This document shows positions 35,974 through 45,363 of a stretch of DNA of 64,000 nt, in pieces. Positions within the stretch are counted from its first letter, which is position 1; each line of letters begins with the position of its first letter. The position numbers and the translations under genes were made by a program. The notes under the pieces were generated by a model. That model made no database searches. It was given only the letters and a program-made list of their open reading frames with translations, and was not told the origin of the DNA. Source of the stretch: Bacteroidota bacterium (lineage in GTDB: Bacteria > Bacteroidota > Bacteroidia > Bacteroidales > VadinHA17); contig JADKBL010000001.1 in the NCBI GenBank assembly GCA_016718875.1, positions 332,002 through 396,001 of the forward strand, in the 5' to 3' direction.

Positions 35974-37014
35974 TCAGTCTTTTACACACCGAACTGAGAC
36001 TCCAGACCTTTTATCACTGGTTATTCTGTCAATATTGGCATATCCGTAATACAGATCGCGAGCATAAGCATTAACGGTATTGCTCTCTGTTGATGTCCAC
36101 CAATAACCATAGCGCTTGCCAGCATTATAAGCTCCATTATAGTATCGATAACCACCCGGCAAAGCTGTAAATCCGGCTGAATTAGTTGCCCCTGAATTAG
36201 GACTGGTCCAATGTACAGTCCCTTTTTCCCGTAACTTATTACCAGCTGTTTCGGCACCTCCCAAATAAGTTGTGAGTACTGTCCAATCTTCATCTGTTGC
36301 AACATGCCAACCAGAAGGACAGAGTTTTCCGGAACTTACAGCATACCAATTGTACAATGCCCCATAAGTCAGAGCAACATTTTCATACCAGCAAAGGGCT
36401 CCGGTTGAAAGTGCCGACCATCTGCTGGAATAGCTTACCTGGGGGATTTCAGTTCCATCATTATATTTTCTTGTTTGAAGGTTTTCTGCCATCCAGATCT
36501 GAGAGCCAATCTGCATAGTCTTGTACACATTGCCGTCAATATCTGTTACCTGATCATATGTAAGATCAGGATTGAAGACTATATCTTTTTTAAATTCCTT
36601 CATGGTAGTAAAAGTACGATCGGTTCCATATGATGTACCCAATGAATTCACTGCTTTTACCCTGTAATGGTAGGTAGTGTTTGGTATCAAACCGAATATC
36701 TCAACACTCCTTTTTGTACTTGTTTTCCCTGTAAGTGTGTCAGGATCTGCAGGAACAGAAATAGCATATGCTGTTGTCGTATCATATTCAAAAGTTATGG
36801 TTGTTGCCAGACTGTTAGCACTGATCAGGCTGTTTAATGTTGTCCAGGTGTGGCTGATATAAGAAACGGTGTCCGTGTAGGCACTGGGTGCTGAAGGGGT
36901 TGTATCGGTAGTTGTGTCTTCATCATCATCCTTTTTACACGAAGTAATTAAATTGGCTGCTGAAACTAGTACCAACAGGGAAATCAGGATATATTTAAAT
37001 CTGTTTTTCATCAT
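35974..37014 (-). CDS. FISUMP-domain lipoprotein with a fibronectin-III-like domain
   Basis: 346 residues: a lipobox ('NLITSC'), an acidic Asp/Thr linker, one fibronectin-III-like domain (about 45-140, 'GLIPNTTYHYRVKAVNSLGTSYGTDRTF' is characteristic but here shortened in quotation: 'NTTYHYRVKAVNSLG'), and a FISUMP domain to the end ('SQIWMAENLQTRKYNDG', 'LCPSGWHVATDEDW', 'YWWTSTES', 'VRCVKD'). It is probably surface-exposed and adhesive; no enzymatic residues are recognised. It lies convergent to the GH97 frame, so GH97 is flanked by two FISUMP domains facing each other. Confidence 0.85.
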   Translation of the reverse strand: MMKNRFKYILISLLVLVSAANLITSCKKDDDEDTTTDTTPSAPSAYTDTVSYISHTWTTLNSLISANSLATTITFEYDTTTAYAISVPADPDTLTGKTSTKRSVEIFGLIPNTTYHYRVKAVNSLGTSYGTDRTFTTMKEFKKDIVFNPDLTYDQVTDIDGNVYKTMQIGSQIWMAENLQTRKYNDGTEIPQVSYSSRWSALSTGALCWYENVALTYGALYNWYAVSSGKLCPSGWHVATDEDWTVLTTYLGGAETAGNKLREKGTVHWTSPNSGATNSAGFTALPGGYRYYNGAYNAGKRYGYWWTSTESNTVNAYARDLYYGYANIDRITSDKRSGVSVRCVKD

Positions 37015-37432
37015 AATATAAATTTGATTTTAAAGGTATGATGGAACCACACATGTTGATAGAAATTTTATTTATAAGAGTTTGTTATAGCCTAACTTGT
37101 GGGTTTCATATTATCATTATAGCTGCAAATTTGATATTTTTAAATAAAAATCATGCCAAAAATTTTGGTAAAAGTACCCAAAGAAGTGATATGATTGAAA
37201 AAAAACCGATGAACCCGTAAAATAATTCAATAAATTGCTCATTATACTCACCGGTTCCCTTACTTTAAACGGAATAAATTAAAGTTTGGTACAGGTAAAA
37301 ATAAGAAAATTGCAAAAAATACAGAAAAAATACAGTAATAAAGTCAATTCATGAGCGTTTGCACGTCTTATATTTCAAATAATATTAATAATATGTGTAT
37401 ATTTTACACTTAATTATCATATTTATTATACA
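37015..37432. other. Intergenic region upstream of the GH127-type gene
   Basis: 418 bp between two divergent genes. No gene is visible. A perfect tandem 11-bp repeat AAAAAATACAG lies at 37314-37335. A near-consensus -7 element TATATTTT is 28 bp before the GH127-type start. Confidence 0.5.
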
Positions 37433-39790
37433 ATGAAGAGACACAATGAATTATTGAACATTATCACACTTATTGTATTCTTTTTATCTGGGTGCAATGT
37501 TCAGGAGCAGAACAGAATTAAAACAAACGGTCCCGAAAGGGTGGATTTCAGGGTGCTACCATTTAGTCAAACAGATGTAAAATTACTTGAGGGAAACTTT
37601 CTACATGCGACGGAACTGAACACCAAAACACTTTTATCTTATGAACCTGACCGCTTACTTGCAAGATTTTACATTGAAGCAGGACTGAAACCTAAAGCAG
37701 GTCAATACCCGGGCTGGGAGAGTGAATCACTCGCGGGCCACAGTCTTGGACATTATCTGAGCGGATGTTCAATGATGTATCAGACTACAGGAGATAAGTG
37801 TTTCCTTGAACGTGTTGATTATATTGTCAATGAGCTTGAATTATTACAGGACCATGATGGTGAAGGTTACATTGGAGCCTTCCCGAAAGGGAAAAAAATT
37901 CTGAGCCAGGAAGTGGGAAAAGGAGATATACGGTCTCATGGATTCGACCTGAACGGAATATGGTCTCCATTCTATACTCAGCATAAGATACTGGCAGGAC
38001 TAAGAGACGCATGGAGACTCTGCGGAAACGGGAAAGCACTTAAGGTTGAAAAGAACTTTGCAGACTGGATTGGAACAGTTGTCACGCCACTCAGTGAAGA
38101 GCAAATGCAGAAAGTGCTTAAATGCGAGTATGGAGGTATTAGTGAAACATTTGTGGATCTTTACGCTGATACAGGGGATGACAAATACCTTAAACTATCA
38201 GGGATTTTTTATGATAAAGAAATACTTGATCCTCTGAAAAATGAAACAGACATACTTCCAGGCAAACACTGTAATACTATTATACCAAAGCTTATAGCTT
38301 TATCCAGGCTCTATGAACTAACAGGAGATTCCTCAGACAGGGAAGCTGCTGAATTTTTCTGGAATACAGTTACGAAACATCACTCTTATGTGACTGGTGG
38401 AAATGGTAATGATGAATATTTTGGTCCTGCAGATAAGCTTAGGAACCGTCTCGGTGAAGGAACAACCGAATCCTGTAATGTCTATAATATGCTCAAGCTT
38501 ACAGAATTTTTATTTAAGTGGAACCCAACTGCATCTGCTGCAGATTTTTACGAAAGAGCCCTTTTCAATCATATTTTGTCCACACAGAATCCTCAAACGG
38601 GAAATGTGACATATAATCTTTCGCTTGACAGGGGTGGATTCAAGGCTTTCCAGGACCCGATGGAGTTTACATGCTGCATCGGAACCGGTATGGAAAACCA
38701 TTCAAAGTACGGCAGGAATATCTATTATCACAATGATAATGAACTTTATGTGTTTCAATATATTGCTTCGGAATTAAAATGGAAAGAGAAAGGGTTAAAG
38801 CTCGTTCAGGAAACATCATTTCCTGAAGAACAGGGATCAGAGTTAAAGATCATTTGCGATAATCCTGTTGAACTTGCCATTATGATCAGATATCCATACT
38901 GGGCAGAGAAAGGAATAGATATTATGGTAAATGGAAGACGGAAAAAGGTAAAACAGAAGGCAGGCAGTTTTATATCTATTGAACGAACCTGGAAGACAGG
39001 TGATGTTATCAATATAAGCATTCCTTTTACACTTCGCCTTGAGTCTATGCCTGATGACAGCAACCGGGTTGCTGTTATGTACGGACCTCTGGTAATGGCG
39101 GGAGACCTGGGACCACTTGATGATCCTGATTCGAAGGATGCAATGTATGTTCCGGTTATGCTTACAGAAAACAGGAATCCGGCATCATGGATGAAACCTG
39201 TTGACGGCAAAACCAATACATTTGTTACAGTAAACACAGGAAGGTCCCGTGATGTTGAGATGAGGCCATTCTATTCTATATATGACAGAAGATACTCTGT
39301 TTATTGGGATCTTTTCAATGAAGAAAGATGGGAAGCAAGGCAGTCCGAATATAAGGCAGAGCTAGAAAAGATTAAGAAAATCAAGGAATCTGAAATTGAC
39401 TTTGTCCAGCCCGGTGAAATGCAGCCGGAAAGGAATCATAATTTCAAAGGGGAGAAGACAGCTCCCTGGTTTTTCAACGAGAGGCCATACCGTGAAGCAA
39501 GAGGAGGGTGGTTTTCGTTCGATATGAAGACGGATCCGAATAATAAAAATGCACTTGCAGTTGAATACTGGGGTGGTTTCCCTGGAGCAAAGACATTTGA
39601 TATCGTTGCCAATGGGAAATTGATTGCCACAGAGAATATAACAAATAAAAAGGAGGGGCAGTTCATATTTATACAGTATGATATACCGGCAGAAATTACA
39701 AAAGGCAGAAACAGGATTACAGTAAAATTCCAGGCACATCCCAATAATACAGCAGGACCGGTTTTTGGTATAAGGACAATCAGGCCATAA
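37433..39790 (+). CDS. GH127/GH146-type beta-L-arabinofuranosidase (DUF1680) lipoprotein
   Basis: 785 residues with a lipobox ('FFLSGC'). The (alpha/alpha)6 barrel core is typical: 'HSLGHYLSGCSMMY', 'TESCNVYNMLKLTEFL' and 'TCCIGTGMENHSKYG'. By comparison with characterised GH127 enzymes the zinc/catalytic set would be Glu346, Cys348, Cys414 and Cys415. These enzymes release L-arabinofuranose from arabinan or extensin-type glycans. An additional C-terminal beta-domain (about 660-785) is present. The substrate fits a pectin- or arabinan-directed cluster. Confidence 0.9.
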   Translation: MKRHNELLNIITLIVFFLSGCNVQEQNRIKTNGPERVDFRVLPFSQTDVKLLEGNFLHATELNTKTLLSYEPDRLLARFYIEAGLKPKAGQYPGWESESLAGHSLGHYLSGCSMMYQTTGDKCFLERVDYIVNELELLQDHDGEGYIGAFPKGKKILSQEVGKGDIRSHGFDLNGIWSPFYTQHKILAGLRDAWRLCGNGKALKVEKNFADWIGTVVTPLSEEQMQKVLKCEYGGISETFVDLYADTGDDKYLKLSGIFYDKEILDPLKNETDILPGKHCNTIIPKLIALSRLYELTGDSSDREAAEFFWNTVTKHHSYVTGGNGNDEYFGPADKLRNRLGEGTTESCNVYNMLKLTEFLFKWNPTASAADFYERALFNHILSTQNPQTGNVTYNLSLDRGGFKAFQDPMEFTCCIGTGMENHSKYGRNIYYHNDNELYVFQYIASELKWKEKGLKLVQETSFPEEQGSELKIICDNPVELAIMIRYPYWAEKGIDIMVNGRRKKVKQKAGSFISIERTWKTGDVINISIPFTLRLESMPDDSNRVAVMYGPLVMAGDLGPLDDPDSKDAMYVPVMLTENRNPASWMKPVDGKTNTFVTVNTGRSRDVEMRPFYSIYDRRYSVYWDLFNEERWEARQSEYKAELEKIKKIKESEIDFVQPGEMQPERNHNFKGEKTAPWFFNERPYREARGGWFSFDMKTDPNNKNALAVEYWGGFPGAKTFDIVANGKLIATENITNKKEGQFIFIQYDIPAEITKGRNRITVKFQAHPNNTAGPVFGIRTIRP

Positions 39791-39792
39791 AA

Positions 39793-40680
39793 TCAGATTG
39801 CATCCTGATATGCAAGGAACAGAGCCCTGTAATATTTGAGAAACCTTACCGGATCGGGATTGCCGTCAATCTCTGCATTGCAGTATCCCTTATATCCATT
39901 TGCTGATAGTAGCTTAAATAACTGGCGATAAGGATAATCTGCCATCCAAAGTTCGTGCATATGGACTCCTTTGATCCTGTCCTTAAGCAGATTGAAGTTA
40001 GCCTCAAAGCCATCTTCTTCAGTATCCTCCGGATTACAGTTCCAGTTAACCCAAACGTGGGGACTCTGTGAATTGTCTATAATTCTTTTAATAACTGAAG
40101 GCCTGTTGGTTTTTGTCCCGTGGACACAGATCCTTACTTCTATGCCATAATTATATCCGAATTCGCCAACCTCGGCCAGAGCTTTGCCTATCTGCTTTTC
40201 AGTCTTTTCTTCTGATACTCCTTCAGGAAGAGCATTGCCAAACACTCTTATTCCTGTTGCGCCAACATCTTTTGCAAGCTTTATATACTCTTTAGTACCT
40301 TCAATATTTTTCTTAAGTTCCACAGGATCAGGAGAGTGATACTGAAAACCGCTTGCAAGGCTTATCGATTCAAGAGAAGAGTCTTTAAAACGTTTTTTAA
40401 CTTCAGCTCTCTTTGAGGCTGTAATATCAACTTCAACTTTATGTGCATGGGTGGTACGTAGCTCAACTGTCTGGTAATTTGCCTCAGTCAGGTTTTTGAT
40501 TATTGTTTCAATATCCCAGTCCATGGCAATTGTATAAGTCATTACCCCTATCTTCAGCGGATTACGGTTAATAGTAAACGATTGTTTCTGATCCGGATAC
40601 TTTTCAGCCATTAATGTTGAAGGCACCACCGCAGCAGCAGCCGTGATAACCGAATTCCTGATGAAATCAACTCTTTTCAT
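39793..40680 (-). CDS. Sugar phosphate isomerase/epimerase-like TIM-barrel protein, exported
   Basis: 295 residues with an export signal ('RNSVITAAAAVVPSTLMAE', lacking the twin arginine). The body is a xylose-isomerase-like (AP endonuclease 2 superfamily) barrel: 'IGVMTYTI', 'VELRTTHAHKVEV', 'CVHGTKTN', 'HMHELW', 'CNAEIDGNPD'. Such exported barrels are common in Bacteroidota next to DUF1080 proteins and may act on keto-sugars; the substrate is unknown. It follows the DUF1080-PHP gene by 24 bp and is convergent with the GH127-type gene. Confidence 0.82.
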   Translation of the reverse strand: MKRVDFIRNSVITAAAAVVPSTLMAEKYPDQKQSFTINRNPLKIGVMTYTIAMDWDIETIIKNLTEANYQTVELRTTHAHKVEVDITASKRAEVKKRFKDSSLESISLASGFQYHSPDPVELKKNIEGTKEYIKLAKDVGATGIRVFGNALPEGVSEEKTEKQIGKALAEVGEFGYNYGIEVRICVHGTKTNRPSVIKRIIDNSQSPHVWVNWNCNPEDTEEDGFEANFNLLKDRIKGVHMHELWMADYPYRQLFKLLSANGYKGYCNAEIDGNPDPVRFLKYYRALFLAYQDAI

Positions 40681-40704
40681 TTCAAAATGTTTTATAAATG
40701 GTTT

Positions 40705-42168
40705 CTATCCTGTTATTTTAGCCGGCAGCCCTTTTACCAGAACAGGTTTTTCTTCATGTGGTTTAGGCATGAAGATATCGTCAGGTGTGAGTCCGCACTC
40801 CTCAATCATCTTAAGGCAATACTCAAGCCTGCCAAGTTCACGGCCTGTATTATTTGTGCCGAACGTAAATTTTATGCCCGCAGCTTTAGCCATTTTAATC
40901 ATTTCAGCACCTGGTGTTTTATATCTTGCATTGATCTCAAGTGCAATATTATTATCAGCAAGAACCTTAACTACTCTTGCCATCCTCTCTTTAGTCCAGA
41001 GCTGTTCATGTTCAGTCATAAGTGCATCAGGAAGAACTGTTGGGTTTACATATATGTCAACAGGTTCTTGTGAGAATATAGCTTCTATTTTACCAACAAG
41101 CTGATCCATAAACTGCTGCTTATCATCGACCCACACCTCATCCTTGATCCAGATCCTGTTACGACGGCCCTTTGTATCAGTAAAGGTCATTGCATCTGTG
41201 AATACATAGTCGAATTTTGCAATAGCTTCGGGAGAAAAAAGAGTAATCCATTCACGTCCTTCTGCCTGCATTCCTCTGAATATTGGCTGGCCCTTAACGG
41301 TATCCATATATGCTGCAAGGGAGGCATCGTCTGTAACTGGAAATTTCAGCCCGCAATTTGGTGCCAGTCCATAGTTAATACCAAGTTTGAGAGAATTCTC
41401 TTTTACCTCTTCAAGTGTCAGTCCACCTTTAAGATGTACATGATAATCAACAACTGGAAATCCTTTGTCCATTAGTTTTGCCAGGGTTGTTTCCCATTCT
41501 TCATCGACAAGCAACTGAGATTTTTCACCATCCGGAAATCTTTTTACCCGGATTGATTTAAAATAAACAGTGCTTTTAGTATCATGTGCCTGGAGAGCAA
41601 AGGTACCGGAACCAAGTATTCTTCCTTTATGTTCTTCACTTCTCCATGGCTCATCGGGCTGTACATAATCTACAACCTTATAATCATTTACAAATATTTC
41701 AACATGGTTTTCAATTACCCGGATCCTCATGGTAAACCATTCGCCGTCTTTTACCATCTGGTAATGAACATTCCTGACCGCATAAAGGCTTCCGGTCTTT
41801 TTTGTTTCGCGATAATTGTCAGCACCGATATGAGTATTGTTAACCTGTACCTCATATCCTGTTAATGGCCAGTCATTTTCCTGAAATGCAGTATGGAAAT
41901 AAATTCCTGAATTGGCATAAGGCAGAGTCTTTATTTCTGCTATTAGTTCAAAATTTTTGAAAGGCTTATCGGTATTGTAGAAGAGATGTCCTCTTTCTCC
42001 GGAGCAGACGAGTGCTCCTTCTTCAACACGGAAGCTTCCCGGATTTTCGGAAGCAGTCCAGCCGGCCAGATCTTTGCCATTAAAGAGGTCTGACCATTCA
42101 TTCCTTTCATTTGTACATGATACCAATGATAAAGTTATCAGTAGTATCGGTAATTTGAAGATTTTCAT
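40705..42168 (-). CDS. Lipoprotein fusing a DUF1080 (3-keto-disaccharide hydrolase) domain to a PHP-like domain
   Basis: 487 residues: lipobox ('LSLVSC'); DUF1080 jelly-roll (about 25-215, 'WSDLFNGKDLAGWTA', 'SGIYFHTAFQ', 'IFVNDYKVVDY'); then a PHP-like amidohydrolase domain (about 235-487) with 'DYHVHLKGG', 'EINARYK' and 'FGTNNTGRELG'. DUF1080 proteins bind glycans or cleave 3-keto-glycosides; PHP domains are metal-dependent phosphoesterases. The pairing on one lipoprotein is unusual. The exported TIM-barrel gene follows in the same operon. Confidence 0.82.
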   Translation of the reverse strand: MKIFKLPILLITLSLVSCTNERNEWSDLFNGKDLAGWTASENPGSFRVEEGALVCSGERGHLFYNTDKPFKNFELIAEIKTLPYANSGIYFHTAFQENDWPLTGYEVQVNNTHIGADNYRETKKTGSLYAVRNVHYQMVKDGEWFTMRIRVIENHVEIFVNDYKVVDYVQPDEPWRSEEHKGRILGSGTFALQAHDTKSTVYFKSIRVKRFPDGEKSQLLVDEEWETTLAKLMDKGFPVVDYHVHLKGGLTLEEVKENSLKLGINYGLAPNCGLKFPVTDDASLAAYMDTVKGQPIFRGMQAEGREWITLFSPEAIAKFDYVFTDAMTFTDTKGRRNRIWIKDEVWVDDKQQFMDQLVGKIEAIFSQEPVDIYVNPTVLPDALMTEHEQLWTKERMARVVKVLADNNIALEINARYKTPGAEMIKMAKAAGIKFTFGTNNTGRELGRLEYCLKMIEECGLTPDDIFMPKPHEEKPVLVKGLPAKITG

Positions 42169-42196
42169 ATTTCCAGGTAAATTCGGTTATTCAATT

Positions 42197-42204
42197 CAAA
42201 TCTA
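42197..42204 (-). promoter_or_regulatory. Possible -7 promoter element for the DUF1080-PHP operon
   Basis: Minus-strand TAGATTTG fits TAnnTTTG, 29 bp upstream of the ATG at 42168. No clear -33 TTTG. Back to back with the element at 42262-42269. Confidence 0.35.
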
Positions 42205-42261
42205 GTTCATTATTTCCAGTCTCTGCACAGTTGTATTTAAAGAAGTGTTAAATTTAAACTA

Positions 42262-42269
42262 TAAGTTTG
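42262..42269 (+). promoter_or_regulatory. Possible -7 promoter element for the M61 peptidase gene
   Basis: TAAGTTTG fits TAnnTTTG and lies 31 bp before the chosen ATG at 42301. No TTTG at the -33 spacing. Confidence 0.35.
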
Positions 42270-42300
42270 ATATTCCGCTTTGTGTTTAAAACAGATAAAA

Positions 42301-43881
42301 ATGAAAAAATTTGTTTCAGTTAAGTTTCTTAAATATATTCTGATTTTTGGAATAGTTATTTATATCAAACTACCATATGTTCTGGGACAGGAGAAGAACC
42401 GGAAACCCGAATTACACTATACTGTATCCATGACAGATCCGGCAAATCATCTTTATAAGGTAGACCTGGAATGCAATGGGTGGACAAGCGATACCATCGA
42501 TTTTAAAATGCCGCAATGGATGCCCGGTTACTACCAGATTATGAATTATTACAAAGAAGTTTCAGCCTTCTCTGCAAAATCTGCAGATGGCAAAAACGTT
42601 TCAATTACAATACCAGCTGAAAATACATGGCGAGTAGTAGTCCCTGGAAAAAAAGGGTTCAGGATAAGTTATAATTTGAAAGCAGAGAGAAGGTTTGTTG
42701 CTAACAGTTTTCTTGACACGACTCATGGTTACATAGTACCACCTGCAACATTCATGTATATCAAAAACAATATTAACACACCTGTTCGGATCACGGTTAA
42801 GCCTTACACGGGATGGGGTAAAATTGCAACAGGCCTTGAACAGGTTAAGGGCAAGGCAGACGAATTTACTGCACCTGATTTTGATATATTATATGATTGT
42901 CCCTTGCTGGTTGGTAATCTGGATGAACTGCCATCATTTCAGGTTCGTGGCGTAAAACACAGGTTTATAGCGTTTAATCCTGGAGTATTTGACCGGAAAG
43001 AGTTCATAGATGCCCTGCAAAAGACAATAGAAGCCGGGGTTGAAATAATAGGAGAGATACCCTATAGTGAATATACATTTATCGGAATTGGACCCGGATA
43101 TGGAGGAATTGAGCATCTGAATAACACGACAGTAAGTTTCAGCGGGAATAATCTTGATAATCCGGATGCAATGGAAAGGGTTCTAAAATTCCTGGCGCAT
43201 GAGTATTTTCATCATTATAATGTAAAACGGATCCGGCCTTATGAACTTGGACCATTCGATTATGACAGGGAAAACAATACAAATCTTTTATGGGTAAGCG
43301 AAGGATTATCTGTCTATTATGAATATCTGATGGTAAGAAGGGCCGGGTTAATGAGTGATGAGGATCTGCTTTCAAGCATTGCAGGTAATATAAGCACCTT
43401 TGAAAATGATCCGGGACGAAATTTTCAGTCGTTAATCGGATCGAGTTACAATACATGGAGTGACGGACCGTTTGGCAATAAACCCGGAACACAGGATAAA
43501 TCAATTTCTTACTATGAGAAAGGGCCGGTTATAGGGTTCATTCTCGACCTGTCAATACGGAATGCCACAAAAAACAACAAATCATTGGATGACGTCATGA
43601 GGTTTTTGTACTACCATTATTACAAAAAACTTCAGCGCGGATTTACTGATGCAGAGTTTCAGAAGGCGTGCGAAGATATTGCCGGAATTTCATTGGCAGG
43701 GGAATTTGAGTATGTCAATACAACAAAAGAAATAGATTATGCAGAGTATTTATCATATGCAGGATTAAGGATATCTGAAGAAAAAACAAATAGTACAGGT
43801 AAAAGGAAATTCACAGTTTCAAGAATTGATAATCCGGACCAGTCTCAACTGGATATGTACCGTTCAATGGCAGGAAAGTAA
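42301..43881 (+). CDS. M61-family metallopeptidase, exported, without a PDZ domain
   Basis: 526 residues from ATG 42301, which gives a proper signal peptide ('YILIFGIVIYIKLPYVLGQ'). An N-terminal beta-domain ('MPQWMPGYYQIMNYYKEV') precedes the thermolysin-like catalytic domain with zinc motif His300-Glu301-Tyr-Phe-His304 and the third ligand probably Glu334 ('WVSEGLSVYYEY'). M61 (glycyl aminopeptidase) enzymes usually end in a PDZ domain; this one stops soon after 'YLSYAGLRI', so the PDZ is absent. The nucleoside hydrolase gene follows after 11 bp. Confidence 0.88.
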   Translation: MKKFVSVKFLKYILIFGIVIYIKLPYVLGQEKNRKPELHYTVSMTDPANHLYKVDLECNGWTSDTIDFKMPQWMPGYYQIMNYYKEVSAFSAKSADGKNVSITIPAENTWRVVVPGKKGFRISYNLKAERRFVANSFLDTTHGYIVPPATFMYIKNNINTPVRITVKPYTGWGKIATGLEQVKGKADEFTAPDFDILYDCPLLVGNLDELPSFQVRGVKHRFIAFNPGVFDRKEFIDALQKTIEAGVEIIGEIPYSEYTFIGIGPGYGGIEHLNNTTVSFSGNNLDNPDAMERVLKFLAHEYFHHYNVKRIRPYELGPFDYDRENNTNLLWVSEGLSVYYEYLMVRRAGLMSDEDLLSSIAGNISTFENDPGRNFQSLIGSSYNTWSDGPFGNKPGTQDKSISYYEKGPVIGFILDLSIRNATKNNKSLDDVMRFLYYHYYKKLQRGFTDAEFQKACEDIAGISLAGEFEYVNTTKEIDYAEYLSYAGLRISEEKTNSTGKRKFTVSRIDNPDQSQLDMYRSMAGK

Positions 43882-43892
43882 TTTAGGAAAAG

Positions 43893-45339
43893 ATGTATTC
43901 GAAGAGTATTCTTTTTTTGATATTTTCATTAACAACCGCATTATCAGTAGGACAAAATTGGACATTAAAGGATAGCGGAGCCGGACTTATTGTTATTGAC
44001 GATAATGCCAATAAACCGGTCAAAATTATCTGGAGAAATACAACCTGGGATTTAAAGTACCTGCAGGAAAAGGGCGCCATTGATGGTAAATTCAATGGTA
44101 ATCAATTATTTGCAGCATGGATTCAGGGACCGGAATCAAAGAATTTCTTAATAATAAAGGGAAGCCTGCATGGCTATGTAAATACAGAATTATTTATCCT
44201 GATGGAAAAGCTTTCGAATCTAAACCACAGGAATTCCTGTCATCGGGATACTCCTGTTTTGGAATTAAACCAGGCGATTATACTGAAGGAGTATGGAAGG
44301 TAGAGTGGTTCCTGATTAACAGGGAAAAGCTGCAGGAGAATCATGTGGCAACTACTGTATTCCAGTCAACATGGGGCCAGACCGGACAGAAAACTTCCTT
44401 TAATGTAAAAGCCACAGAGGATGATATCAAAATCGGGTCAAAGCCTAAAGTCATTTTTGATACCGATATTGATTCTGATGTTGATGATGTAGGTGCACTT
44501 GCCATGCTTCTTAATATGCATAAATCAGGAAGTATTGAACTTGCCGGTGTTATAGTAACAAGTGATGATCCCTATTCCCCGGTTTGTGCTGATGCAATTT
44601 GTACTTATTATGGGAATGAAGGCATTCCGGTGGGATTCTACATGGGAAATTCGTCATTGACAAATCACTCAAGATATTCCAAAACAATAGCAGATGAATT
44701 TCCTGCCGGAATTAATTCCTGGGCAGAAGCTGAGGGATCGACAAGGCTTTACCGCAGATTGCTGGAAAATAGCGACGACAGTTCTGTTATAATATTAACA
44801 GCCGGACATCTCAGCAGTCTTCAGAAGCTTATAGAATCCCAATCTGATAAAAATTCATTATTAAGCGGAAAGACCTGATATTGAAAAAAGTACAGAAGTG
44901 GATATGTATGGGAGGACAATATCCTGAAGGTAAGGAAGCAAACTTTTACAGGCCTGATCCTAAATCTACTCTTTACTGTCTTCAGAACTGGACTAAAGAA
45001 GTAATTTTTGTAGGTTGGGAGGCAGGAAACAATATTATGACTGGAGGAAGCTACCTTAAGACCAGATTAGACTCCAAAAATCCGGTTTACAGATCTTACG
45101 AACTTTATAATAATTTTTCCGGAAGATCAAGCTGGGATCAGCTTGCAGTATTACAGCTCACTGATATTTCAGAACGGTTTTTTAATTTCAGTAATTATGG
45201 CTGCTGCAATGTTGCTTCAGACGGAAGCAATAAATGGATTGAGGACAAAACGGGCAATCACAGGTACATTATACTTAAACCAGGGATTGAAATAAAAGAA
45301 ATAGCTACCTTTATTGATAATCTGATGATTGGTTTATAA
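43893..45339 (+). pseudogene. Exported nucleoside hydrolase-like protein, split by two one-base frameshifts
   Basis: Three frames join into one protein of about 482 residues. Frame 1 (43893 to about 44150): signal peptide ('LTTALSVGQ') and a beta-domain ('NTTWDLKYLQEKG'). Frame 2 (about 44117-44878): rest of that domain and the IU-nucleoside-hydrolase start 'VIFDTDIDSDVDDVGAL'. Frame 3 (about 44876-45339): 'WICMGGQYPEGKEANF' and 'VGWEAGNNIMTG'. Both changes behave as loss of one base, near 44135-44160 and 44869-44876. Family members cleave the N-glycosidic bond of nucleosides. It is either broken or mis-sequenced; two identical-type losses favour sequence error. Confidence 0.8.
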
Positions 45340-45363
45340 ATTCAGGAAAAAGTAAAATCACAC

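Noticed and set aside
42301..43881. M61 peptidase truncated by a frameshift
   Set aside because: No other frame downstream continues a PDZ domain before the next gene's signal peptide, so the short form seems natural.
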